Assembly: GCF_012910955.1 (NCBI RefSeq)
Contig: NZ_WTVQ01000028.1
Location: 1-62,075, forward strand
Length of the DNA stretch: 62,075 nucleotides
Direction: 5' to 3'
Source of the DNA: Aromatoleum diolicum
GTDB lineage: Bacteria > Pseudomonadota > Gammaproteobacteria > Burkholderiales > Rhodocyclaceae
Part shown: positions 42,596-50,516 of the stretch, in pieces
Layout of the letters: the number at the start of each line of letters is the position of its first letter
Position numbering within the stretch: the stretch's first letter is position 1
The notes under the pieces: generated by a model
The model's database searches: none
What the model saw: only the letters and a program-made list of their open reading frames with translations
What the model was told of the DNA's origin: nothing
Program-made: the position numbers and the translations under genes

Positions 42596-45144
42596 TCCGG
42601 CATTCAAAGCGCTCGCTTGAGGCCCCGGCGCACGATCCGCTGGGCGCCTACCAATCGAAGCGCGACTTCGCACTCACGCCGGAGCCCGCTACGGGCGGTC
42701 AGTCCGTTGTCGATCAGTTGAGGTTCGTCGTTCAGAAGCATTGGGCCAGCAGCCTGCACTACGACTTCAGGCTCGAACTCGACGGCACGATGAAGAGCTG
42801 GGCGGTGCCCAAGGGGCCCAGTTTGGACCCGAGCGTCAAACGCATGGCCGTGCAGGTCGAGGACCACCCGCTGGCCTATGCGGACTTCGAAGGAACCATC
42901 CCCGCCAAGCAATACGGCGCTGGCAAGGTCATCGTGTGGGACGCCGGAACGTGGCTCCCTTTGCAAGACCCGCAGCAAGGGGTTCGAGACGGTAACCTGA
43001 AGTTCGAGCTGCATGGCCACAAACTGCACGGCCGATGGGTGCTGGTGCGCATGAAGGGCAAAGGCGAGAAGCAGCCCGCCTGGCTGCTGATCAAGGAGAA
43101 GGACTCGTACGCTCGACCATCGACCGAGTACAGCGTGGTCGACGAGCTGCCGGCAAGCGTGAAGTCCCTGGGCCCCGCGTCACGCGGCGCTGCCGCCGCC
43201 GCGGATGGCCATCGGTCAGCTTCCAATCACGACTTGCCTGTCGAGGCCGTACCATCCGCTTTGCCGCACTCGCTCGCGCCCCAACTGGCCACCTTGGTGG
43301 CAGGCCCGCCGCCGGACGCTGCCGAGTGGCTCTACGAAATCAAGTTCGATGGCTATCGCATGCTGGTGCGCAACGACGCCTCGGGCGCGCGCCTGTTGAC
43401 ACGCAATGGCCATGACTGGACATCGAAGCTGCGGCCGCTGCAAAGCGCCTTCGAACGCCTCAGGCTCCCGCCGGGCTGGTACGACGGCGAAATCGTTGTA
43501 CCCGACGAAGCCGGCATTCCTGACTTCGGCGCACTGCAGCAGGCGTTCGACACGCAGCGGACGAACGATGTGGTCCTGTATCTGTTCGATGTGCCCTACG
43601 TCGCCGGACACGACCTGCGCAGCGCGCCCCTGCAAGCGCGGCGCTTGGTCCTGAAGGGACTGCTTGCGGCTTCGAACTCCGACCAGATCCGTTTCAGCGA
43701 GGCGTTCGATGCCGCGCCGCAAAGCGTGCTCGCCTCGGCCTGCAAGCTGGGCCTGGAGGGCGTCATCGCCAAACGCCGCAGTAGCACCTACCGGTCTTCC
43801 CGGTCAGCAGATTGGGTCAAGCTGAAGTGTAGCCAGCGGCAGGAATTCGTGATCGGCGGCTATACCGCCCCCCAGGGTGCGCGCACCGGCTTCGGCGCGC
43901 TGCTGCTGGGCGTGAACGATGCGCAGGGCGCGCTGCTGTACGCTGGCGATGTCGGCACGGGCTTCAGCGAAAAGGTCTTGAAAGACCTCAAAAAGGCCCT
44001 CGACGCGAGGGCGCAAAGCACGAGCCCTTTCGCTGTCGGCTCGAAGATAGACGGCAGGCCGCAATGGGTCACCCCGACCCTGGTCGCCGAGGTGAGCTTC
44101 GGGGAATGGACACGCGCCGGCCACATCCGTCATGCCGTTTTTCGGGGCCTGCGGACCGACAAGGATGCCAGCACGATCGTGCGCGAGAAGGCACTCCGCA
44201 TGCCCTCCGCCAAGGCGTCGAACGCCGTCCCTTCGCTCAGGGCGCATGCCTTGTCCGATCGTATACATGTAACGAACCCGCAGCGGGTGATCGACACCCG
44301 CACAGGTACGACGAAGCTCGAACTGGTTCGCTACTACGCCCTGGTCGGCGATCTGATGATGAAGCACTTGAAGGGCCGCCCCGTGTCGCTGGTGCGCGCC
44401 CCGGATGGCGTTGATGGCCAGCTGTTCTTCCAGAAGCACGCGGAGACCGAGAAGCTTCCCGGCATCCGGCAGCTCGATCCAGGCCTCGACCTCGACCATC
44501 CGCCGATGATCGAGGTTGCCAGCAAGCGAGGCCTGCTGTCCGCTGCGCAATGGAACGTCGTCGAGTTCCACACGCTGAACACCGGCACGGTGTCTTTCGA
44601 GCACCCGGACCGCATGGTGTTCGATCTGGACCCCGGTGAAGGTGTGGCCTGGTCCCAGGTGCAGGAGGCAGCGCAACTCATGCATTCATTCCTGGCCCAG
44701 TTGGGCCTGCCGTCCTTCCTGAAGACCAGCGGCGGCAAGGGGCTGCACGTCGTGGTGCCCGTGAAGCGCTTGCACGACTGGGGCACCGTCAAGGGGTTCT
44801 CTCAAGCCGTCGTGGCGCACATGGCCAAGACGATTCCGCAACGCTTCGTCGCCCGCAGCGGCCCGAAGAACCGCGTCGGCAGGATCTTCATCGACTACCT
44901 GCGCAACGGGCTCGGGGCCACTACGGTGTGCGCCTGGTCGGCGCGGGCGCGGCCGGGCCTCGGCATCTCTGTCCCGGTGGCCTGGGGAGAACTGCCATCG
45001 CTGCGCGGGGGCGACCACTGGTCCGTGAAGACGGTCCACGAACGCCTGGACATTGGCAATGAACCCTGGATCGGCTACGCCAGGGCAGCACGCGGGCTCG
45101 CCTCTGCGATGTCAGCCCTGGGCTACGCGCCTCCTGTTGCATGA
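42592..45144 (+). CDS. ligD: Non-homologous end-joining DNA ligase LigD
   Basis: 850 residues with the full three-domain order 3'-phosphoesterase, ligase, polymerase. The phosphoesterase is at about 35-190 (SLHYDFRLEL, WAVPKGPSLDP). The ATP-dependent ligase is at about 225-530, with nucleophile Lys251 in YEIKFDGYR and DGEIVVPDE, EGVIAKRR and WVKLKC motifs. The primase-like polymerase is at about 560-845, with D678-x-D680 in FDLDPGE and TSGGKGLHVVVP. It repairs double-strand breaks with Ku in the cytoplasm. The start overlaps DUF421 by 4 bp; ku follows 63 bp downstream. Confidence 0.95.
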   Translation: MIRHSKRSLEAPAHDPLGAYQSKRDFALTPEPATGGQSVVDQLRFVVQKHWASSLHYDFRLELDGTMKSWAVPKGPSLDPSVKRMAVQVEDHPLAYADFEGTIPAKQYGAGKVIVWDAGTWLPLQDPQQGVRDGNLKFELHGHKLHGRWVLVRMKGKGEKQPAWLLIKEKDSYARPSTEYSVVDELPASVKSLGPASRGAAAAADGHRSASNHDLPVEAVPSALPHSLAPQLATLVAGPPPDAAEWLYEIKFDGYRMLVRNDASGARLLTRNGHDWTSKLRPLQSAFERLRLPPGWYDGEIVVPDEAGIPDFGALQQAFDTQRTNDVVLYLFDVPYVAGHDLRSAPLQARRLVLKGLLAASNSDQIRFSEAFDAAPQSVLASACKLGLEGVIAKRRSSTYRSSRSADWVKLKCSQRQEFVIGGYTAPQGARTGFGALLLGVNDAQGALLYAGDVGTGFSEKVLKDLKKALDARAQSTSPFAVGSKIDGRPQWVTPTLVAEVSFGEWTRAGHIRHAVFRGLRTDKDASTIVREKALRMPSAKASNAVPSLRAHALSDRIHVTNPQRVIDTRTGTTKLELVRYYALVGDLMMKHLKGRPVSLVRAPDGVDGQLFFQKHAETEKLPGIRQLDPGLDLDHPPMIEVASKRGLLSAAQWNVVEFHTLNTGTVSFEHPDRMVFDLDPGEGVAWSQVQEAAQLMHSFLAQLGLPSFLKTSGGKGLHVVVPVKRLHDWGTVKGFSQAVVAHMAKTIPQRFVARSGPKNRVGRIFIDYLRNGLGATTVCAWSARARPGLGISVPVAWGELPSLRGGDHWSVKTVHERLDIGNEPWIGYARAARGLASAMSALGYAPPVA

Positions 45145-45207
45145 GTCGCCCTTGCGTCGTCCTCTCCATCCACCCACTTTCGGCCCTGTGCCGAACAAGG
45201 AGTTCCC

Positions 45208-46095
45208 ATGCCCCGTGTGATCTGGAAAGGTGCCATCACATTCGGCCTGGTGCATGTGCCCGTGGCCCTGTACCCGGCCTCGCAGGAGATCGGCATCGAC
45301 TTCGACTGGCTCGACAAGCGATCGATGGACCCGGTGGGCTACAAGCGCGTGAACAAACGCACCGGCAAGGAAATCCAGGCCGACGACATCGTCAAGGGCA
45401 TCAAGCAGGGCGATGGCGATTACGTGATCTTGAGCGAGGACCAGATCAAGGCGGCGTATCCGAAGTCGACCCAAACCATCGAAATCGAGTTCTTTGTCAA
45501 GGCCAGCGAGATTCCGTTCACGCTACTGGAAACCCCCTACTACCTGGAGCCCGTGGGCAAGGGCGAGAAGGTCTACGCCCTGCTCAGGGAGTCGATGTTG
45601 GAAGCTGGAGTCATCGGCATCGCGCGGGTGGTGATGCACACCAAGGAGCACCTGGCTGCGCTGATTCCCTCCGGTGCTGCATTGGTGCTCAATACCATCC
45701 GCTGGGCCGGCGAAATCCGCCCCCTGGAGGAGCTGAAGCTGCCGGCCGAAGGCAAGACCGCAGCGGGTCTGAAGCCGGGCGAACTGAAGATGGCCGCACA
45801 GCTCATCGGAGACATGACCGGCCCCTGGAAGTCGGACGACTACTCCGACAAGTTCAGCGATGCCATTCTGGCGCTGGTGAGCAAGAAGGTCGAAGCCGGC
45901 GAGACTGCCACGGTGACGCCGCTCGAAGATGCGCCTGCGGAGGCGGGAGCGAACAACGTCGTCGATCTCACCGATTTGCTGGCGAAGAGTTTGGCAAAAC
46001 GCAAGGTTGGTAGCAGCGCCGAGGACGGCACCCGCAGCATGGCGGTTACCGCGAAGAAGTCCGCGCCCAAGACGCCGACCCGACGCCGGGTATGA
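45208..46095 (+). CDS. ku: Ku DNA end-binding protein
   Basis: 295 residues of the bacterial Ku family: MPRVIWKGAITFGLVHVPVALYPA at the start, LDKRSMDPVGYKRVNK near 36, the core EFFVKASEIPFTLLETPYYLEP, KVYALLRE, and MHTKEHLAAL. The C-terminal tail from about 265 is rich in Lys and Pro, as in Ku proteins that use the tail to bind DNA. It forms a ring dimer on broken ends and recruits LigD, the preceding gene. AAGGAG precedes the ATG. Confidence 0.95.
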   Translation: MPRVIWKGAITFGLVHVPVALYPASQEIGIDFDWLDKRSMDPVGYKRVNKRTGKEIQADDIVKGIKQGDGDYVILSEDQIKAAYPKSTQTIEIEFFVKASEIPFTLLETPYYLEPVGKGEKVYALLRESMLEAGVIGIARVVMHTKEHLAALIPSGAALVLNTIRWAGEIRPLEELKLPAEGKTAAGLKPGELKMAAQLIGDMTGPWKSDDYSDKFSDAILALVSKKVEAGETATVTPLEDAPAEAGANNVVDLTDLLAKSLAKRKVGSSAEDGTRSMAVTAKKSAPKTPTRRRV

Positions 46096-46110
46096 CGGCC
46101 CATGCGCGAT

Positions 46111-46188
46111 GCCTGTGTGGGTCAACGCACAGACTCGACATTTCTGAGGGCATACGGTGCAGCTCCTGCCCTCGTCATGAGGCATGAC
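46111..46188 (+). repeat. 78-bp double-hairpin repeat, copy 2
   Basis: Same length as copy 1 (40831-40908) with six base changes, none inside the hairpin stems: GAGGGCA/TGCCCTC (46146-46152 with 46167-46173) and GTCATG-AGG-CATGAC (46174-46188). Unlike copy 1 it runs straight into a copy of the small membrane-peptide text. It lies upstream of the hemerythrin gene. Confidence 0.85.
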
Positions 46189-46189
46189 G

Positions 46190-46275
46190 ATTTCTGGGCA
46201 TACCCGTCCCGACCATCATCCTGATTGCGCTGTTCGTGCATTGATTGCACACCACTTACCCGCCAGATAACCAAG
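46190..46275 (+). repeat. Small-membrane-peptide repeat, copy B (headless gene)
   Basis: Matches 41977-42056. The peptide frame is kept to its stop, with one extra codon, but the start codon and first residues are gone: a TGA and a CGA codon stand directly before F-L-G-I-P. It ends at ATAACCAA, 8 bp before the hemerythrin ATG, so it also supplies that gene's leader. Confidence 0.75.
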
Positions 46276-46283
46276 GAACTGCC

Positions 46284-46772
46284 ATGACTACTACCACCAA
46301 GACCACCGCCACACCGAAGCCCCCCGCTGCCGCAAAGGACGCGATCGCCTTGCTTAGGGCTGACCATGGAACGGTCAGCGGTTTGTTTGCGGAGTACGAA
46401 AAAACGAATTCCAGCAGCAAAAAGAAGGCGCTCGTCGCCGAAATTTGTACCGAATTGAGCGTGCATGCGCAGATCGAGGAAGAGATCTTCTACCCGGCCG
46501 TCAAGGCGGCACTCAAGGACAAAGTTTTGGTGCCGGAAGCCACGGTTGAGCATGCCAGCGTCAAGGACTTGATCGCACAGATCGAGGGGGTCGAACCCGA
46601 CGGTGAGGTCTACGACGCCAAGGTCAAGGTGCTGTCGGAATACGTCAAACACCACGTCAAGGAAGAGCAGAACGAGATGTTCCCAAAGGTCAAGGCCACT
46701 TCCCTGGACCTGGTGGAACTCGGCGCCCGGATGGCGGCGCGCAAGGCGGATCTTCTCGCCGCCCGCGGCTGA
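46284..46772 (+). CDS. Hemerythrin HHE domain protein
   Basis: 162 residues with an HHE cation-binding domain from about 18: the first His in LLRADHGTVSGLF, then SVHAQIEEEIFYPAVK, VEHASVKDLI and the last pair in YVKHHVKEEQNEMFPKVK. These give the His and Glu ligands of an oxygen- or iron-binding diiron site. It may sense or buffer oxygen, iron or nitric oxide. ATG 46284 follows AAGGAACTGCC. It is part of the stress block; a 70-residue basic protein follows 12 bp later. Confidence 0.88.
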   Translation: MTTTTKTTATPKPPAAAKDAIALLRADHGTVSGLFAEYEKTNSSSKKKALVAEICTELSVHAQIEEEIFYPAVKAALKDKVLVPEATVEHASVKDLIAQIEGVEPDGEVYDAKVKVLSEYVKHHVKEEQNEMFPKVKATSLDLVELGARMAARKADLLAARG

Positions 46773-46784
46773 AGGAAACCCGAC

Positions 46785-46997
46785 ATGTCAAATCCATGGC
46801 TGAAAAAGAACCCGTTAATGAGCATGTGGCTGAGCGCGGCAAACCGGATCGCCGGCACGATGCGCGGCCAGGCGACCGCGCAGGCCAAGCGCCAGATCAG
46901 TGCAGCGGTGACCAAGGCCACCAACGACAACCTCAAGGCCGTCCTCGGCGGGACAGAGCCGGCATCGCCCAAGGCCAAACCTAAACGGCGTCGTTGA
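46785..46997 (+). CDS. Small basic protein following hemerythrin gene
   Basis: 70 residues, Lys/Arg/Ala-rich. The start M-S-N-P-W-L-K-K-N-P and the C-terminal KAKPKRRR tail give a strong positive charge, which may bind nucleic acid. No family was recognised. A GAAGGAAACC site precedes the ATG and the gene sits 12 bp after hemerythrin on the same strand, so cotranscription is likely. Confidence 0.6.
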   Translation: MSNPWLKKNPLMSMWLSAANRIAGTMRGQATAQAKRQISAAVTKATNDNLKAVLGGTEPASPKAKPKRRR

Positions 46998-47163
46998 TTG
47001 CGCCAGTGCCTTGGCGAACCGCATGGGGGGTGGATCGTCACCGGTTACCTGACCGCGCAGTCTCGCCACGGCAGCCACGGGCCTCATCGGTCCGCCGTGA
47101 TTCTCATTCATGCTGCTTGCAGCCTTCACTTGGTCACTGCGATCAATTACTCAGGATGGCCCC

Positions 47164-49521
47164 ATGAAAAAGACTGATCCAAAACCGATGGCTGCCAACA
47201 AGCGGCCCGCTCCGGCAACCGACCTCGGTTCCGCCGACGCGCTTGCACAACAAGCCGCCGCGGTCGAGGCACTCGCCAGGTCAATGCCGCACAACGCCAA
47301 CAAGAGCAAGGAGTTCGGGCGTGACAATGCGATCTCGCCGTCGGCCGGGCAGACGCTGGAGCCGACGTCCGGACTGGCGGCCGAGCTGACATCGGCCAGC
47401 ACCCTCAGCGAATCCAATCTGTCGGCCAAGACCGGCGGCAGTGCTGCCTCGCTCGACCGGGCGCGCACCGACTCCGCTGGCCAGGTGCTGACGACCAATC
47501 AGGGCGTCGCCGTCGGTGACAACCAGAATTCGCTGAAAGCCGGCCTGCGCGGGCCGACCCTGCTTGAAGACTTCATCCTGCGCGAGAAGATCACCCACTT
47601 CGACCACGAGCGCATTCCGGAGCGCATCGTTCATGCTCGCGGCTCGGCCGCCCACGGCTTTTTCGAGGCCTACCAGCCGCTGACCGAATTCACTCGCGCG
47701 GCACCCTTCCAGGAGGCTGACAAGGTCACGCCGGTCTTCGTGCGCTTTTCCACCGTCGCCGGCGAACGGGGCTCGGTGGATACGGCACGCGACGTGCGCG
47801 GTTTCGCCGTCAAGTTCTACACCGACGAGGGCAACTGGGATCTGGTGGGCAACAACATCCCGATCTTCTTCATCCAGGACGCGATGAAGTTTCCGGACCT
47901 GGTCCACGCCGTGAAACCCGAACCGCACAACGGGATGCCACAAGCTGCGTCGGCCCATGACACCTTCTGGGACTTTGCCTCGCTGATGCCGGAGACCACG
48001 CACATGCTGATGTGGGTGATGTCCGACCGCGGTATCCCGCGCAGCTTCCGGATGATGCAGGGCTTCGGCGTGCACACCTTCCGGCTGGTCAATGCTGCGG
48101 GCGAGTCGCATTTCGTCAAGTTCCACTGGAAGCCCAAGCTCGGCACCCATTCGCTGGTCTGGGACGAGGCGGTCAAGATCGCCGGCGCCGATTCCGACTT
48201 CCATCGCCGCGACCTCTGGGACGCCATCGAAGCCGGCGAATACCCGGAATGGGAGCTCGGCCTGCAGATATTCACCGAAACCCAGGCCGAAGGCTTCAGC
48301 TTCGACGTGCTCGACGCCACCAAGATCATTCCCGAAGAACTGGTTCCGGTGACGCCGGTCGGGCGCATGGTGCTCAACCGCAACCCCGACAATTTCTTTG
48401 CCGAAACCGAGCAGGTCGCCTTCTGTACCGCGCATGTGGTGCCCGGCATCGACTTCAGCAACGATCCGCTGCTGGCCGGCCGTATCCATTCCTATGTCGA
48501 CACCCAGATCACCCGGCTGGGTGGGGCAAACTTCCACGAAATCCCGATCAACGCACCGCTGGCCCCCGTCCACAACAACCAGCGCGACGGTTTGCACCGC
48601 CAGGCCATTCCCCGTGGCCGGGTCGCCTACGAGCCCAACTCGCTCGGCGGCGGCTGCCCTTTCCAGGCCGGTGCAGCAGGGTTCGTGTCCTTCCCGCAAC
48701 CTATCGAAGGCGACAAACTGCGCGGCAAGCCGGAGAAATTTGCCGACCACTACACCCAGGCCACCCTGTTCTATGAGAGCCAGACCGAGGTCGAAAAGGT
48801 GCACATCGTCGGCGCTTTCCGCTTCGAACTGAGCAAGCTCACCGTGCCGGCCATCCGCGAGCGCATGCTGGCCTCGCTGGTGAACGTGTCCGCCGACATG
48901 GCTGCGAAAATCGCCGCCGGGCTTGGCGTGAAGGTGCCCGGGGCCATGCCCAAGGCCTTGGCGAAATCCATGCCCCCCGAAGTGGTCAAGTCGCCGGCAC
49001 TGTCCCTGACGGCGCTGCCCGGCGATGGGGGGATCCGCTCCCGCAAGGTGGCGATCCTGGTCGCCGACGGTGTACACGGAGCCTCCGTCGTGGCCGTTCA
49101 GGCTGCACTAACCGCTGCAGGCGCCGTCGCGTGCATCGTCGCGCCCCGCCTCGGTCCGGTTAAAACCGCCGACGGCAAGTCGATGCAGGCGACCGGTACG
49201 CTGGAGAATTCACCGCCGGTACTGTTCGATGCGCTCGTCTTGCCCGATGGGGGCGACGGGGTAAAGCTGCTGGCCGGATACGGCCAGACGCTGGAATTCG
49301 TGACCAACCAGTATCGCCACGGCAAGACCATCCTGGCCCTCGGCGCCTCGAAGGCCCTGCTCGACAAAGCCGGCATCGCAACCACGTTGGCGTCGGGCAG
49401 GCCCGATCCGGGTATCTTGCTGGCCAGCGTCGATGCTCTTGATGATGGTGCGGCAGCCTTCATCGCTGCCGCAGGCAAGCATCGTCACCCGGCACGCGAG
49501 ACGGACCCACCACATATCTGA
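47164..49521 (+). CDS. katE: Large-subunit (clade 2) catalase HPII with DJ-1/PfpI-like domain
   Basis: 785 residues, as expected for HPII-type catalases. The catalytic His is about residue 157 in [26 protein letters not shown] holds the active-site Asn; [14 protein letters not shown] carries the proximal heme Tyr. From about 605 comes the flavodoxin-like/DJ-1 domain ([14 protein letters not shown]). The first 75 residues are a polar extension. It breaks down hydrogen peroxide in the cytoplasm. ATG 47164 follows TCAGGATGG-type sequence. Confidence 0.95.
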   Translation: MKKTDPKPMAANKRPAPATDLGSADALAQQAAAVEALARSMPHNANKSKEFGRDNAISPSAGQTLEPTSGLAAELTSASTLSESNLSAKTGGSAASLDRARTDSAGQVLTTNQGVAVGDNQNSLKAGLRGPTLLEDFILREKITHFDHERIPERIVHARGSAAHGFFEAYQPLTEFTRAAPFQEADKVTPVFVRFSTVAGERGSVDTARDVRGFAVKFYTDEGNWDLVGNNIPIFFIQDAMKFPDLVHAVKPEPHNGMPQAASAHDTFWDFASLMPETTHMLMWVMSDRGIPRSFRMMQGFGVHTFRLVNAAGESHFVKFHWKPKLGTHSLVWDEAVKIAGADSDFHRRDLWDAIEAGEYPEWELGLQIFTETQAEGFSFDVLDATKIIPEELVPVTPVGRMVLNRNPDNFFAETEQVAFCTAHVVPGIDFSNDPLLAGRIHSYVDTQITRLGGANFHEIPINAPLAPVHNNQRDGLHRQAIPRGRVAYEPNSLGGGCPFQAGAAGFVSFPQPIEGDKLRGKPEKFADHYTQATLFYESQTEVEKVHIVGAFRFELSKLTVPAIRERMLASLVNVSADMAAKIAAGLGVKVPGAMPKALAKSMPPEVVKSPALSLTALPGDGGIRSRKVAILVADGVHGASVVAVQAALTAAGAVACIVAPRLGPVKTADGKSMQATGTLENSPPVLFDALVLPDGGDGVKLLAGYGQTLEFVTNQYRHGKTILALGASKALLDKAGIATTLASGRPDPGILLASVDALDDGAAAFIAAAGKHRHPARETDPPHI

Positions 49522-49556
49522 CGTCGGTCCCGATCATCGAGCGGCAGCGATGAATA

Positions 49557-49590
49557 GCAAAAACCCACCCGGCTCTCGCCGGAGTGGGTT
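49557..49590 (-). terminator. Intrinsic terminator of a leftward gene remnant
   Basis: AACCCAC/GTGGGTT and CCGGC/GCCGG form a two-part stem around TCTC with one bulged A. Read on the minus strand it is followed by TTTTTGC, a proper U-tract. It lies 29 bp past the stop of the porin remnant and is a leftover of that gene. Confidence 0.75.
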
Positions 49591-49618
49591 CGACGTTTAC
49601 AAGACGTCGCGGGACTGA

Positions 49619-49733
49619 TCAGAACGAGTATTTCACCACCAGTGACAGCTGGTCGCGGTCGGTCAGCAGGCGCTGCTTTTCGAGCCTGGCCGTTTCGGCG
49701 CCACCAAGGCCGACCTGGAAATTGCCCTTGTAG
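49619..49733 (-). pseudogene. C-terminal remnant of an outer-membrane porin
   Basis: The minus strand reads YKGNFQVGLGGAE, then TDRDQLSLVVKYSF and stop: an amphipathic strand pair ending in Phe, the hallmark of outer-membrane beta-barrel proteins. Fewer than 40 codons remain. A good terminator follows. The frame ends at about 49733, where plus-strand sequence of another broken gene begins. Porin family cannot be named. Confidence 0.65.
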
Positions 49734-49815
49734 CGACAACCTGCTCTACCGCTACGCCGAACTGATCGACAGCGGCCAGCGTGGCGCACGCGACCCGTTC
49801 CGTGATGCGGTAATT
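49732..49815 (+). pseudogene. Short remnant of an unrecognised coding frame
   Basis: The plus strand reads NLLYRYAELIDSGQRGARDPF in an open frame with protein-like composition, joined on the left to the porin remnant and on the right to non-coding text before sodC. No family was recognised. It is judged as debris because of its length and the abrupt joins. Confidence 0.35.
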
Positions 49816-49825
49816 ATTCGTCAAG

Positions 49826-50377
49826 CTAGTCGTCGAGTTCAACGACCCCACAAGCAGTCCTGCCTCCAGCGTCTCCGGTATTCAAGGTGGTCGCATCCGG
49901 ATTAGGAGCATACCTGGACGGAATATTGGCATAGTTATCCGGAGCCGCATGGACGATGATGGCACTGCCATCGCCATCGAACAGACCGGCGACCGAGAAG
50001 CGATCCGTCTGAAACCTCGCCTCCCCAGTACCATCGGCGTTCACTAACAAAACAGGCATGTCACCTGCTTCGGACGGATGCGGGGTGCCGCCCCCTCCAG
50101 TCTCGCCCGGCTGGAAGTGAAAACCTGCTGAGGTGAAAGAGGGCGGAGTGCAGATGCCGGTCTCATGAATATGGAATCCATGAAAGCCGGGCGGGAGGTC
50201 GTTAACCCTTACTCGTACCCCTACAATGCCATCGTCTTCTTGGAGCCAGACGGTACCCACTCGCTGGCCAGCGGCGTCGAGAAGTCTTGCTCTGGCTTCT
50301 CTTGCCTCCGCAGTCGTGCCAATCACGCTCACGAATGCACCGAGAATCCCAACTAGAATGAGCCGCTTGGGTTTCAT
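49826..50377 (-). CDS. sodC: Cu/Zn superoxide dismutase
   Basis: 183 residues with a Sec signal peptide (cleavage near T-A-E-A-R at about residue 23). The mature protein keeps the metal ligands: GFHGFHIHETGIC, SAGFHFQPG, HPSEAGDMP, and the late His in IIVHAAPDNY; the ending GDAGGRTACGVV holds the partner Cys for the disulfide with GIC. It destroys superoxide in the periplasm. A strong AAAGGAGGTAG site precedes the ATG. It is monocistronic and leftward, between KatE and the spermidine-synthase-like gene. Confidence 0.93.
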   Translation of the reverse strand: MKPKRLILVGILGAFVSVIGTTAEAREARARLLDAAGQRVGTVWLQEDDGIVGVRVRVNDLPPGFHGFHIHETGICTPPSFTSAGFHFQPGETGGGGTPHPSEAGDMPVLLVNADGTGEARFQTDRFSVAGLFDGDGSAIIVHAAPDNYANIPSRYAPNPDATTLNTGDAGGRTACGVVELDD

Positions 50378-50516
50378 GAATCTACCTCCTTTCGCAGTGG
50401 CAACTGATGGCAGATCGGAGCCTCTTGTCGTCTGATTAATCCAACATAGTCAATGGCCGAGAGCATTCAAGGGAAACGTAGCGGCCAGCGTCGGCTTCTG
50501 GCTGTGACCCGCCCGT

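Noticed and set aside
40831-46188. 78-bp repeats as integron attC sites
   Set aside because: They lack the R-Y-Y-Y-A-A-C and G-T-T-R-R-R-Y core sites and no integron integrase is present.
47281-49077. 598-codon minus-strand open frame
   Set aside because: Antisense of katE; the catalase motifs on the plus strand are decisive.
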